Assembly: GCF_013030945.1 (NCBI RefSeq)
Contig: NZ_JABBXF010000006.1
Coordinates: 124,001-188,000 of the forward strand
Length of the DNA stretch: 64,000 nt
Source of the DNA: Streptomyces morookaense
GTDB lineage: Bacteria > Actinomycetota > Actinomycetes > Streptomycetales > Streptomycetaceae
Reading direction: 5' to 3'
Shown: piece by piece, positions 37,392 to 45,841 of the stretch
How the letters are laid out: every line of letters begins with the position of its first letter
How positions within the stretch are numbered: the stretch's first letter is position 1
Notes under the pieces: generated by a model
What the model was told of the DNA's origin: nothing
Database searches by the model: none
Seen by the model: the letters and a program-made list of their open reading frames with translations, nothing else
Translations under genes and position numbers: made by a program

Positions 37392-38246
37392 TCACCCTTC
37401 GGCTTGCCGATAAACGATGGTGGTGCTGCCCACGACGATGCGCGAGCCGTCGCGGAGCGTAGCGCGCGTGGTGTGCTGTCCGTCCACCACGATCCCGTTG
37501 GTCGACCCCAGGTCCTCGATGGTGGCGGGGGTGCCGACCCGGATTTCGCAGTGCCGGCGCGAGACGCCGGGGTCGTCGATGCGTACGTCCGCCTCGGTGC
37601 TGCGGCCCAGCACGAGGGTGGACCGCGAGATCTGGTGGCGGGTGCCGTTGATCTCGATCCAGCGCCGCGTCTGGGTGCCCTGCGCCGGGCCGGGAACCGG
37701 TCCGCCCGTGCGGGGCAGGGGCCGGACGCCGGGGGGCGGGGACGCGGGCATGGGCGGCGCACCGGCCGGCGGACGCGCCGCCGGGTACCCGCCGCCGCCG
37801 TGGGTGGCCGCGCCACCGGAAGCGTACGGGGCGGCGGCCCGCTGCTGCGCGCCGTGCGGGTCCTGGGACTCGCTGGACGCGAGCGTGCGGCTGCGCACCC
37901 GGTACAGACCGGTGTCGAGGTCGTCGGCCTTCTCCAGGTGGACCTTGATGGTCCCCATGAAGGTGTACCGCTGCTGCTTGGCGTAGTCGCGGACCATTCC
38001 CGCCAGTTCGTCGCCGAGCTGGCCGGAGTACGGGCTGAGGCGCTCGAAGTCCGGCGCGCTCAGCTCCACGATGAAGTCGTTGGGGACGACCGTGCGGTCG
38101 CGGTTCCAGATGGTGGCGTTGTTGTCGCACTCGCGCTGGAGTGCGCCCGCGATCTCGACCGGCTGTACCTCGGACTTGAACACCTTGGCGAAGGTGCCGT
38201 TCACGAGACCCTCGAGTCGCTGCTCGAAGCGCTTCAGTACTCCCAC
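37392..38246 (-). CDS. fhaA: DUF3662/FHA-domain protein FhaA
   Basis: A 284-residue cytoplasmic protein. The N-terminal DUF3662 domain (residues 1-115, GVLKRFEQRLEGLVNGTFAKVFKSEVQPVEIAGALQRE) is followed by a glycine/proline/alanine linker and an FHA domain at ~200-275 (LGRSTEADVRIDDPGVSRRHCEIRV, STNGIVVDG). In mycobacteria it binds the phosphorylated MviN pseudokinase and limits peptidoglycan synthesis. GTG start with a GGAGG site. It is the first gene of the leftward signalling operon. Confidence 0.96.
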   Translation of the reverse strand: MGVLKRFEQRLEGLVNGTFAKVFKSEVQPVEIAGALQRECDNNATIWNRDRTVVPNDFIVELSAPDFERLSPYSGQLGDELAGMVRDYAKQQRYTFMGTIKVHLEKADDLDTGLYRVRSRTLASSESQDPHGAQQRAAAPYASGGAATHGGGGYPAARPPAGAPPMPASPPPGVRPLPRTGGPVPGPAQGTQTRRWIEINGTRHQISRSTLVLGRSTEADVRIDDPGVSRRHCEIRVGTPATIEDLGSTNGIVVDGQHTTRATLRDGSRIVVGSTTIVYRQAEG

Positions 38247-38631
38247 GGGGCACCTCCTTCCCTCAGTGACGTCTGTGATGCCCGTCGTCGGCTCAGTGTC
38301 GTTCCTGATACTGCTTACTGATCGTATCCACGCGTCGGGGAAACGGCCGGTTCCCCTTCGGCGCCAGGAGTGACGAGTGTCGCCTTCCTGCGGCGGCCCC
38401 GTCCTTCCGCTTCTCCTCACACGGATCGTAGAGGCGCCTACGAGCCAGTGTCCCGCAACCGGAGCGGTCCCCGCTCCGCCCCCGGCACCCCCGCCCGGGA
38501 CCGGGGGTGTGGGCCGGGGGTGTGAAGAGACCCCGGATGACGTGCTAATGTTCTCGATGTCGGAAGGCGAGCGCGACGGAAACGAGCCGAAAGGCCCGGA
38601 GACGGAGCGGGAAGCCGGAAGACGCACCCAT
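38247..38631 (-). promoter_or_regulatory. Gap with the fhaA operon promoter
   Basis: A 385-base gap between fhaA and tRNA-Leu. On the minus strand GGATACGATCAG about 75 bases before the fhaA GTG could be a -10 region; no clear -35 is seen. The tRNA-Leu side shows no recognisable promoter motif. I see no credible gene, though an open frame of 90 codons on the plus strand has poor codon bias. Confidence 0.5.
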
Positions 38632-38715
38632 GCGCGGGTGGCGGAATAGGCAGACGCGCTGGATTCAGGTTCCAGTGCCCGCAAGGGCGTGGGGGTTCAA
38701 CTCCCCCCTCGCGCA
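38632..38715 (+). tRNA. tRNA-Leu (CAG anticodon)
   Basis: An 84-base class II tRNA. GCGCGGG pairs with CTCGCGC, the anticodon arm is CTGGA-TTCAGGT-TCCAG with CAG at 38666-38668, and a variable arm TGCCCGCAAGGGCG is present. Discriminator A; CCA is not encoded. Confidence 0.98.
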
Positions 38716-38722
38716 CAGTGGG

Positions 38723-38755
38723 AACGGGCCGCATCGTCGAGATGCGGCCCGTTTT
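38723..38755 (+). terminator. Terminator after tRNA-Leu
   Basis: A perfect 13-bp stem (38723-38735 with 38741-38753), a 5-base loop and a TTTT tail. Confidence 0.93.
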
Positions 38756-38854
38756 CGTATGCCCTTCTCCGGTGACGGAGGTGTGAGGAGCGTCTCAGGG
38801 GCGGGTCCGCCGCAGCAGGACGGTGCGGAGCCGTCCTGCTGCGGTCCGTCGCCG

Positions 38855-40552
38855 TCAGGATGTGAGGCGTGCGATCGCCTCGTCGGCTGTGAGCTCCTCG
38901 CGGGCGCCGGTGCGGCGGTCCTTCAGCTCGACGACGTCCTCGGCGGAGCGGCGGCCGGCGACCAGGATGCGGGGGACGCCGATGAGTTCGGCGTCGGTGA
39001 ACTTCACGCCCGGCGAGACCCCGGCCCGGTCGTCGACGATGACGCGGACGCCCGCGGCGGCCAGCTTGGCGGCGACCTCCAGGGCGAACTCCGTCTGCAG
39101 GGCCTTGCCCGCGGCGACGACGTGCACGTCCGCCGGGGCGACCTCGGCGGGCCAGCACAGGCCCCGTTCGTCCGCGGTCTGCTCGGCCAGGGCGGCCACC
39201 GCGCGCGAGACGCCGATGCCGTACGAGCCCATGGTCACCCGTACCGGCTTGCCCTGCGGGCCCAGGACGTCGAGCTGGAAGGCGTCGGCGTACTTGCGGC
39301 CGAGCTGGAAGATGTGGCCGATCTCGATGGCCCGGCCGAGCTCCAGGCCCGTGCCGCAGGAGGGGCACGGGTCGCCGGACTCGACGACGGCCACGTCGAG
39401 GTACTCGTCCACCTCGAAGTCCCGGCCGCAGACGATGTTCCGGGCGTGCGTGCCGGGCTTGTTGGCGCCGGTGATCCAGGAAGTGCCGGGCGCGACGCGG
39501 GGGTCGGCGAGGTAGCGGACGCCCTGCAGGCCCTGCGGTCCCACGTAGCCGCGGACGAGGTCGGGGCGCCCGGCGAAGTCCTCGGCGGTGACCAGCTCGA
39601 CGGTGGCCGGGGCGAGGTGTCCGGCCAGCTTGCCCAGGTCGACCTCGCGGTCGCCGGGGACGCCGACGGCCGTGATCTCGCCGTCGACCTTCACCAGGAG
39701 GTTCTTCAGGGTGGCGGAGGCCGGGACGCCGAGGTGGGCGGCGAGGGTCTCGATGGTGGGGGTGTCCGGGGTGTCGAGCTCCTCGGGCGCGGGGTGTCCG
39801 CCGGTGTCCGCGGGCCGCAGGGGGTGGGTCACGGCCTCGGTGTTGGCGGCGTAGTCGCACTGCGGGCAGTGGGCGAAGGTGTCCTCGCCCGCGGCCGCCG
39901 GGGCGAGGAACTCCTCGGAGGCCGAGCCGCCCATGGCGCCGGAGACGGCGGAGACGATGCGGTGCTCCAGGCCGAGACGCTCGAAGATGCGCCGGTAGGC
40001 AGCGCGGTGCAGCCGGTAGGACTCCGCCAGGCCCTCGTCCGTGGTGTCGAAGGAGTACGAGTCCTTCATCTGGAACTCGCGGCCGCGCAGCACGCCGGCG
40101 CGGGGCCGCGCCTCGTCCCGGTACTTGGTCTGGATCTGGTAGAGCATCACCGGCAGGTCCTTGTAGGACGTGCACTGGTCCTTCACCAGCAGGGTGAAGA
40201 TCTCCTCGTGGGTGGGGCCGAGGAGATGGTCGGCGCCCTTGCGGTCCTTGAGGCGGAAGAGCTCGTCGCCGTACTCCTCCCAGCGGCCGGTCGTCTCGTA
40301 GGGCTCCCTGGGCAGGAGGGCGGGGAGCAGGACCTCCTGGGCGCCGATGGCGTCCATCTCCTCGCGCACCACGCGCGCGACGTTGTCCATGACCCGCTTG
40401 CCGAGCGGCAGCCAGGACCAGACGCCCGCGGAGGTCCGGCGGACATAGCCGGCGCGGACGAGCAGCCGGTGGCTGAGCGTCTCGGCATCCGCCGGGTCGT
40501 CGCGCAGTGTCTTGATCAACATGCGGGACATGCGCTGGACGGCCTCGGGCAT
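38855..40552 (-). CDS. proS: Prolyl-tRNA synthetase
   Basis: A 565-residue class II synthetase of the bacterial type. Motif 2 reads [26 protein letters not shown]; motif 3 reads [18 protein letters not shown]. The insertion editing domain (INS) lies at about residues 225-395, with [11 protein letters not shown]. The anticodon-binding domain ends the protein. ATG start with an AGGAG site. It charges tRNA-Pro and the INS domain clears Ala-tRNA-Pro. The surroundings do not explain its place, beside tRNA-Leu and azoR. Confidence 0.97.
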   Translation of the reverse strand: MPEAVQRMSRMLIKTLRDDPADAETLSHRLLVRAGYVRRTSAGVWSWLPLGKRVMDNVARVVREEMDAIGAQEVLLPALLPREPYETTGRWEEYGDELFRLKDRKGADHLLGPTHEEIFTLLVKDQCTSYKDLPVMLYQIQTKYRDEARPRAGVLRGREFQMKDSYSFDTTDEGLAESYRLHRAAYRRIFERLGLEHRIVSAVSGAMGGSASEEFLAPAAAGEDTFAHCPQCDYAANTEAVTHPLRPADTGGHPAPEELDTPDTPTIETLAAHLGVPASATLKNLLVKVDGEITAVGVPGDREVDLGKLAGHLAPATVELVTAEDFAGRPDLVRGYVGPQGLQGVRYLADPRVAPGTSWITGANKPGTHARNIVCGRDFEVDEYLDVAVVESGDPCPSCGTGLELGRAIEIGHIFQLGRKYADAFQLDVLGPQGKPVRVTMGSYGIGVSRAVAALAEQTADERGLCWPAEVAPADVHVVAAGKALQTEFALEVAAKLAAAGVRVIVDDRAGVSPGVKFTDAELIGVPRILVAGRRSAEDVVELKDRRTGAREELTADEAIARLTS

Positions 40553-40615
40553 CGTGAACTCCTGCAGGTGCTGAGAGCTTTGGGCGGATTGCCGACGAGG
40601 GTAGCCGCGCAGCAG

Positions 40616-40649
40616 CAGGGGGCGCCCGGGAATTCCCGGGCGCCCCCTG
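40616..40649. terminator. 34-bp perfect palindrome between azoR and proS
   Basis: A perfect palindrome of 17 + 17 bases with GAATTC at its centre, 19 bases after the azoR stop. As RNA it folds to a hairpin with a minimal loop, so probably the azoR terminator; it also separates azoR from proS. Confidence 0.8.
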
Positions 40650-40668
40650 GCGCAGATGAGGGTGCCGG

Positions 40669-41316
40669 TCAGGCGGCGAGACGGGCGGCGAGGGCCTTGG
40701 CCTTGGCGGCGGCCTCCTCGTGGGCCGCGGCGCGGGAGGCGTCCGCCATGTCGATCAGGTCGGCCATCGCCGGGACGGAACGGGCCAGCGTGAGCTCGGG
40801 GGTGATGACGTCGACCTCCAGGCCGAGCAGGCCGCTGAGCACCTTCTCCAGGTACGTGGCCGCGAACTCGAAGCCCTCGCGCGGGGTGCCCGGCGCGTAG
40901 GAGCCGCCGCGGCTGGCGACGACGGTGACCGGCTTGCCGGCGACGGAGGAGTTCTCGCCGCCCGTGCGGCCCATGATGATCACGTGGTCCAGCCAGGCCT
41001 TGAGGCTGGAGGGGATCGTGAAGTTGTACATGGGGGCCCCGATGAGCACCGCGTCCGCGGCCTCCAGTTCGGCGGCCAGCTCCTCGCGCAGGGCGAAGGC
41101 GGCCCGCTGCTCCTCGGTGCGCTCGGCGGGGTCGGTGAACAGGGCGGTGACGCCGGCCGCGCTGATGTGCGGCAGCGGGTTCGCGGCGAGGTCGCGGTGG
41201 ACGACCGTGCCCTCGGGGTGCTGCTCCTCCCAGGCCTTGCGGAAGGTGGCCGTGACATCGCGCGAGGCGGAGCCCTGGGGGAGGGCGGAGGAGTCGAGGA
41301 TCAGCAGCGTGGCCAT
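40669..41316 (-). CDS. azoR: FMN-dependent NADH-azoreductase / quinone reductase
   Basis: A 215-residue flavodoxin-fold reductase. The FMN site begins [39 protein letters not shown] is the family signature and [11 protein letters not shown] the second flavin loop. Such enzymes reduce quinones and azo compounds with two electrons, protecting from thiol depletion. It is divergent from an HxlR regulator with a palindrome between them, so regulated by it. The ATG has a GGAGCT-type site. The C-terminus is alanine- and lysine-rich. Confidence 0.93.
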   Translation of the reverse strand: MATLLILDSSALPQGSASRDVTATFRKAWEEQHPEGTVVHRDLAANPLPHISAAGVTALFTDPAERTEEQRAAFALREELAAELEAADAVLIGAPMYNFTIPSSLKAWLDHVIIMGRTGGENSSVAGKPVTVVASRGGSYAPGTPREGFEFAATYLEKVLSGLLGLEVDVITPELTLARSVPAMADLIDMADASRAAAHEEAAAKAKALAARLAA

Positions 41317-41341
41317 GGATAGCTCCGGAATGACGAGATGA

Positions 41342-41357
41342 AGTTCCGTACGGAACT
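41342..41357. promoter_or_regulatory. Operator palindrome, azoR/HxlR
   Basis: A perfect 16-bp palindrome AGTTCCGTACGGAACT centred in the divergent gap. HxlR-family regulators bind as dimers to such sites. It covers an upstream in-frame ATG (41338), which argues for the later HxlR start. Confidence 0.8.
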
Positions 41358-41418
41358 ATTGATAGCACAGGAGCTTACTTTTCCGCAGTTACCAACGGCA
41401 GGGGGGTACCCTGGGGAC

Positions 41419-41778
41419 ATGGCGGATCACGGTGAGCAGGCGTGCAAGCGCGTCGGCGAGGGCATGACGCGTGTCTTCGGGCTCTTCGGCAAGCGCTGGA
41501 CGGGCCTGATCGTGGCCACGCTGCTGTCGGGGCCCGCGTACTTCGCCGATCTGCGGCGCGCGATTCCGGGCATCAGCGAGCGCATGCTCTCCGACCGGCT
41601 CACCGAGCTGGCCGCCGCCGGCCTGCTGCTGCGCGAGGTGGACGCCGGCCCGCCGCTGCGGGTCGCCTACCGGCTGACCGAGGCGGGCAAGGCGCTGGAG
41701 CCCGCGCTCAAGGAGCTCGGGCGCTGGGCGGAGCAGCACCTCGAGGACGGCAGCGGCTGTCCCGACCGGTTCCGCTGA
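41419..41778 (+). CDS. HxlR-family transcriptional regulator
   Basis: A 119-residue winged-helix protein. The core is FGLFGKRWTGLIVATLLSGPAYFADLRRAIPGISERMLSDRLTELAAAGLLLREV, typical of HxlR proteins (FxELxRxIpGIsxrmLsxrLkeLE). Two cysteines, Cys9 near the N-terminus and one near the C-terminus, could sense quinones or aldehydes as in YodB. It is divergent from azoR. The ATG at MADHGEQACKR is preferred since the longer frame would be translated through the operator. Confidence 0.9.
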   Translation: MADHGEQACKRVGEGMTRVFGLFGKRWTGLIVATLLSGPAYFADLRRAIPGISERMLSDRLTELAAAGLLLREVDAGPPLRVAYRLTEAGKALEPALKELGRWAEQHLEDGSGCPDRFR

Positions 41779-41830
41779 GCCCGGCCGGAACCGTTCCCCG
41801 CGCCGGTCGGAGTGCTCGTACCCTGGGCGC

Positions 41831-42634
41831 GTGATGAATCCGGAGGCGGACATTTCCGAGGACCCCGCGGCGGAACGGCTGGCGCAGGCCGTGCGGGCCG
41901 CCGAGCAGGCGCTGATCGAGTTCGAGATAGCGGTGGAGACCTTCCGCGTGGAAGTCGAGAACTTCTCCCGGCTGCACCACCAGCGGCTCGGCCCGATGTA
42001 TGCGCGCCTCGACGAGCTGGAGGCGCTGATCGCCGAGGCCGTGGCCGCGCGCAGCGGCAGTGCCGAGGACGTCCGGCGGGCCCGGGAGGCGCGGGCCCTG
42101 GTGCAGCCGCTGCCCGGGGTGGAGGAACTGCTCGGCGGCTGGATGGACTCCGAGGGCCTCTTCCCCGAGGCCACCGCCATGCTCACCGGGCAGTCCGTGC
42201 AGCCCCCGAAGCGGGTGCGGCCCAGCGACGAGGTGCGCCGCGCCTACCGCGAGCTGGTCCGCAAGGCGCACCCCGACCTGGCGGCCGACGAGGCGGACCG
42301 GCAGCGGCGCGAGGAGTTCCTCGTGCGCGTCAACAGTGCGTACGCGCAGGGCGACGAGGCGACGCTGCGCACGCTGGCCGCGGAGTGGGCGGCGGGCCCG
42401 GTGCCGGGGCAGCGGCGGGCGAGCCGCAGCGAGGAGCTGTACGCCCGGCTGGAGTGGCTGGCCGAGCGCAAGGAGATGCTCTCGGCGGTGGCCGCCGAGC
42501 TGGAGTCCTCCGCGATCGGCGCCATGATCAAGATGGCGCCGGACGACCCGGACGGGCTGCTCACGGAGATCGCCGACGGCCTGGTGGCGCAGATCGCCGA
42601 GCGGGAGGCCCGGCTGGCGTCGCTGGTCGGGTAG
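41831..42634 (+). CDS. J-domain protein with coiled coil
   Basis: A 267-residue protein. Residues 10-90 are helical and coiled-coil-like (RLAQAVRAAEQALIEFEIAVETFRVEVENF). A J domain follows with the HPD motif at residues 147-149 (RRAYRELVRKAHPDLAADEADRQRREEFLVRVNSAYAQGDEATLR). The C-terminal helical region has no G/F-rich or zinc domain, so it is a class C co-chaperone that recruits a DnaK. The client is unknown. GTG at 41831 is directly followed by ATG; either may start. A rhodanese gene lies 10 bases downstream. Confidence 0.82.
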   Translation: MMNPEADISEDPAAERLAQAVRAAEQALIEFEIAVETFRVEVENFSRLHHQRLGPMYARLDELEALIAEAVAARSGSAEDVRRAREARALVQPLPGVEELLGGWMDSEGLFPEATAMLTGQSVQPPKRVRPSDEVRRAYRELVRKAHPDLAADEADRQRREEFLVRVNSAYAQGDEATLRTLAAEWAAGPVPGQRRASRSEELYARLEWLAERKEMLSAVAAELESSAIGAMIKMAPDDPDGLLTEIADGLVAQIAEREARLASLVG

Positions 42635-42644
42635 CGTCGGAGGC

Positions 42645-42992
42645 ATGGTTTTTGGTTCCGCTGTGCCCACGGTCGGTGTCGACGCTCTGTCCGCCGGTGA
42701 CTTCCTGCTCGATGTCCGCGAGGCCGACGAGTGGGAGGCCGGTCATGCCGAGGGTGCGCTGCACCTGCCGATGAGCGAGTTCGTGGCGCGGTTCGGCGAG
42801 CTGACGGAGAAGGCGCCCGAGGGCGCCCGGATCCATGTCGTCTGCCGGTCCGGCGGGCGGTCCGCGCAGGTCACCAACTACCTGGTGCAGCAGGGTTTCG
42901 ACGCCGTCAATGTGGACGGCGGGATGCAGGCGTGGGCGGCCGGGGGCCGTCCGGTGGTGGACGGTTCCGGGGCGCCCGGCACCGTGATTTAG
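42645..42992 (+). CDS. Rhodanese-like sulfurtransferase
   Basis: A 115-residue single-domain rhodanese. The active-site loop is CRSGGRS with Cys67. Supporting features are LLDVREADEWEAGHAEGALHLP and the closing VDGGMQAWAAGGRPVV. It can transfer sulfane sulfur from thiosulfate or persulfide. Cytoplasmic, no signal peptide. It follows the J-domain gene closely and the two are probably one operon; the biological link is unclear. Confidence 0.92.
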   Translation: MVFGSAVPTVGVDALSAGDFLLDVREADEWEAGHAEGALHLPMSEFVARFGELTEKAPEGARIHVVCRSGGRSAQVTNYLVQQGFDAVNVDGGMQAWAAGGRPVVDGSGAPGTVI

Positions 42993-43005
42993 GGGGTGGC
43001 GCCCC

Positions 43006-44133
43006 TTACGGGGCGCAGTCGGCCAAGAGGTTGCCCAAGACCTCCTCGTGGGCGGCCGCCGGGCCCAGGGACAGTTCCAGGTGCTTGGCCCACGCGTGGT
43101 AGCGGTGCAGGGCGTAGTCCGTGTCCGCGCCGAAGCCGCCGTGCAGGTGCTGTGCGGTCTGGACGACGCGGCGCACGCCCTCCGCGGCCCAGATCTTCGC
43201 CACGGCGACGTCCGCGGCCGCCGGGAGGGCGCCTTCCGCGTCCGACTCCATGCGCCAGGCGGCCTGCCACAGGGTGGCCTCCATGGCGCGCAGGTCGATG
43301 TAGCGGTCGGCCGCCTGGACGGCCACGGCCTGGAAGGTGGCCAGGGGATGGCCGAACTGCTCGCGTTTCGCGGTGTATTCGCCCGTCAGCCGCAGCACCT
43401 CCTCGCCCAGGCCGAGCGCCAGCGCACAGGTGCCGGTCGCCAGCAGGCAGCGCAGCCATTCCCAGGCGCCCTCGGCCGTGACGATCTCTTCCTCCCCGGC
43501 GCGGACGGACTCCAGGACGACCTGTGCCGAGGGCTCGCCGCTGGTGGAGACCTGGTCGGCGAGGGCGACCCCGGGGCGGTCGGGGGGCACGAGGGCGAGG
43601 ACGGTGCGTCCGTCGGCCGTATGGGCCGGGAGCAGGATCCGGTCGGCGCTGCGGGCCCAGGGCACCGCGGTCTGCAGTCCGTCCAGGAGCAGGCCTCCGC
43701 CCACCGGCCGGGCGGTGACGGCCAGTTCGGCCCCGTCATGTCCGGTGCGGCCGTGGGCGGCCACGGTCACGACGAGCTCGCCGCCGCCGATCAGCGGGAG
43801 CAGCCGGTCCGTCCCGGCGCCGCCGAACCTCCGCAGGGCCAGGGCCGCGGCGCCGGTCTCCAGCAGCGGCACCCGGGCCAGGACCTTCCCCGCCTCGCGC
43901 AGCACCAGACACAGGGCCACGGGGCCGAGCCCCGCACCGCCGTACTCGTCCGGAACGGGCAGACCCAGCAGGTCCGCCGCGGCGAGCCGGCTCCACAGTG
44001 CGCGGTCGATGTCGTCGGCGACGGCACCGGGGACGAGCGCCGGGCTGGGCACGCCGTCCGGGGTGACGTCGGAGAGGACGGCCCCGGCCGCTTCGGCGGC
44101 CGCCTGCTGTTCCTCGGTGAAGGTGAAGTCCAT
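43006..44133 (-). CDS. Acyl-CoA dehydrogenase
   Basis: A 375-residue flavoprotein. The N-terminal helical domain starts MDFTFTEEQQAAAEAAGAVLSDV. The FAD-binding region is partly degenerate (VVTVAAHGRTGHDGAELAVTARP) and the C-terminal helical domain shows REQFGHPLATFQAVAVQAADRYIDLRAMEATLWQAAWRM, then AAEGVRRVVQTAQHLHGGFGADTDYALHRYHAWAKHLEL, as in the family. Substrate uncertain: the family is also used for steroid side chains as heterodimers. A palindromic TetR-type site lies just upstream, so it probably has its own regulator, not the PaaR of the next operon. Confidence 0.9.
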   Translation of the reverse strand: MDFTFTEEQQAAAEAAGAVLSDVTPDGVPSPALVPGAVADDIDRALWSRLAAADLLGLPVPDEYGGAGLGPVALCLVLREAGKVLARVPLLETGAAALALRRFGGAGTDRLLPLIGGGELVVTVAAHGRTGHDGAELAVTARPVGGGLLLDGLQTAVPWARSADRILLPAHTADGRTVLALVPPDRPGVALADQVSTSGEPSAQVVLESVRAGEEEIVTAEGAWEWLRCLLATGTCALALGLGEEVLRLTGEYTAKREQFGHPLATFQAVAVQAADRYIDLRAMEATLWQAAWRMESDAEGALPAAADVAVAKIWAAEGVRRVVQTAQHLHGGFGADTDYALHRYHAWAKHLELSLGPAAAHEEVLGNLLADCAP

Positions 44134-44163
44134 GGCCGCTGCCGCCTTCCGCCTCCAGGAATC

Positions 44164-44176
44164 TGACGGTCCGTCA
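44164..44176. promoter_or_regulatory. TetR-type operator before the acyl-CoA dehydrogenase gene
   Basis: TGACGGTCCGTCA is a 13-base palindrome around a central T, 31 bases upstream of the ATG. Actinobacterial fatty-acid TetR regulators commonly use TGACGG-type half sites. No such regulator gene is adjacent. Confidence 0.6.
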
Positions 44177-44209
44177 AGATAGGGCAGGCGGCGGCAAGTC
44201 GGAAGCACT

Positions 44210-45298
44210 TCAGCTGTCGAAGTCCAGCTCCACCTCCTCCGTCACCGGGTGCGACTGGCAGGCCAGCACATAGCCGGCGGCCAGCTCCTCCTGTTCCAGG
44301 GCGAAGTTCCGGTCCATCCGCACCTCGCCGGACACCAGGCGGGCCCGGCACGTCCCGCACACCCCGCCCTTGCAGGCGTAGGGCGCGTCGGCGCGGTTGC
44401 GCAGCACCGTCTCCAGCAGGGACTCGCCGTCCTGCACCGGCCAGCTGCCGCTGCGTCCGTCCAGCGTCGCGGTGACCGTGCTGCGGTCGGGGGCGGGCGC
44501 CGCGGCGGGGCGGGCGTCCGGGGCCGGTGCGTCCGCCACGTGGAAGATCTCCTCGTGGATCCGGTCCCGCGCAACGCCCAGGCCGCGCAGGGCCCGTTCG
44601 GCGCCCTGGACCAGGCCGTACGGGCCGCACAGGAACCAGCCGTCCACGGCCTCCACCGGCAGCAGGGCGGGCAGCAGCCGGGCCAGCCGCTCCTCGTCCA
44701 GCCGCCCGGACACCGGTCCGGCCTGCTGCTCCTCGCGGGAGAGGACCTGCACGAGCTGGAACCGGTCCGGGTAGCGGTCCTTGAGGTCGGCCACCTCGTC
44801 CAGGAACATCGTCGACGCCGTCGTACGGTCGCTGCGCACCAGGGTGAACCGCGCCGCGGGCTCCCGGGTGAGCAGCGTCGAGACGATGCACAGCACCGGC
44901 GTGATCCCGCTGCCGCCGACGACCGCCGCGAACCGGCCCGGGCGCGGCTCCAGCACGAACCGCCCCGCCGGGGGCAGCACTTCGACGGTGTCCCCGGCCT
45001 TCAGCTCCTTGAGGGCGTACGTGGAGAACACGCCGCCGTCCACCAGCCGCACCGCGACCCGCAGCGCCTCCGGGCCCTCCGCACCGGGCTCGGGCGCCCG
45101 GCCGCAGATGGAGTACGTGCGGCGTATCTCCGCGCCGTCGACGGTCCGGCGCAGGGCGAGGTGCTGGCCCGGGGCGTGCCGGAAGTCCGCGCGCAGTGCG
45201 GGCGGCACGGCGAGGGTCACGGCGACCGCGTCGTCGGTGAGCGGGTCGACGGCCGTCACCTGAAGGGGGTGGAAGACGCCGTGGCGGGCCGCTGCCAT
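44210..45298 (-). CDS. paaE: Phenylacetyl-CoA epoxidase reductase PaaE
   Basis: A 362-residue reductase. The N-terminal FAD domain shows RRTYSICGRAPE; the NAD domain shows VVGGSGITPVLCIVSTLL. The C-terminal plant-type [2Fe-2S] domain has CKGGVCGTCRARL and, 33 residues later, the fourth cysteine in VLACQSHP. It passes electrons from NADPH to the PaaAC oxygenase. The ATG comes directly after the paaD stop (TAGATG), so the two are coupled. It is the last gene of the paa operon. Confidence 0.95.
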   Translation of the reverse strand: MAAARHGVFHPLQVTAVDPLTDDAVAVTLAVPPALRADFRHAPGQHLALRRTVDGAEIRRTYSICGRAPEPGAEGPEALRVAVRLVDGGVFSTYALKELKAGDTVEVLPPAGRFVLEPRPGRFAAVVGGSGITPVLCIVSTLLTREPAARFTLVRSDRTTASTMFLDEVADLKDRYPDRFQLVQVLSREEQQAGPVSGRLDEERLARLLPALLPVEAVDGWFLCGPYGLVQGAERALRGLGVARDRIHEEIFHVADAPAPDARPAAAPAPDRSTVTATLDGRSGSWPVQDGESLLETVLRNRADAPYACKGGVCGTCRARLVSGEVRMDRNFALEQEELAAGYVLACQSHPVTEEVELDFDS

Positions 45299-45841
45299 CT
45301 ACAACTCCTTGAAGTGGTCGAACGGTTCGCGGCATGCCTCGCAGCGGCGCAGAGCCTTGCAGGCGGTGGAGGAGAACCGGCTCAGCACGGTGGTGTCGGC
45401 GGAGCCGCAGTGCGGGCAGCGCACCGGCTCCGCCTCGTCGGCGGGGGCCGCGGTGTGCCGGGTGGGGCCCAGCTCCACGGCGACCGGCCCCGTGTCGCGG
45501 GCGCCGGGCCGGGGCGGCGCTATGCCGGACTCGGCCAGTTTGCGGCGTCCTTCGGCCGTGATGTCGTCCGTGGACCAGGCGGGGGAGAGCACGGTGCGCA
45601 CGGACACCTCGGCCTGACCGTGCTCGTGCAGCACGCGCTCGATGTCCGCCGCCATGGCCTCGACGGCGGGGCAGCCGGTGTAGGTGGGGGTCAGCTCCAC
45701 CTCGACGCGGCCGGGGCCGAGGACGTGCAGCCCGCGCAGGACGCCCAGTTCGGCCAGGGTGAGGACGGGCAGCTCGGGGTCGGGGACCGCTCCGGCGAGG
45801 GCCCGGAGCTCCGCTTCGAGGGGAGTGGGTGCGGTCACCAT
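45299..45841 (-). CDS. paaD: Phenylacetyl-CoA epoxidase assembly protein PaaD
   Basis: A 180-residue PaaD/MIP18-type protein probably needed for Fe-S assembly in PaaE. The N-terminal DUF59 domain is TPLEAELRALAGAVPDPELPVLTLAELGVLRG and TPTYTGCPAVEAMAADIERVL. The C-terminal zinc ribbon has CPHCGSADT and CEACREPFDHF. The start overlaps the paaC stop by seven bases. Length equals family members in actinomycetes. Confidence 0.94.
   Translation of the reverse strand: MVTAPTPLEAELRALAGAVPDPELPVLTLAELGVLRGLHVLGPGRVEVELTPTYTGCPAVEAMAADIERVLHEHGQAEVSVRTVLSPAWSTDDITAEGRRKLAESGIAPPRPGARDTGPVAVELGPTRHTAAPADEAEPVRCPHCGSADTTVLSRFSSTACKALRRCEACREPFDHFKEL

Noticed and set aside
38377..38649. 90-codon plus-strand frame before tRNA-Leu
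   Set aside because: Runs into the tRNA gene, proline-rich without a domain, no ribosome site.
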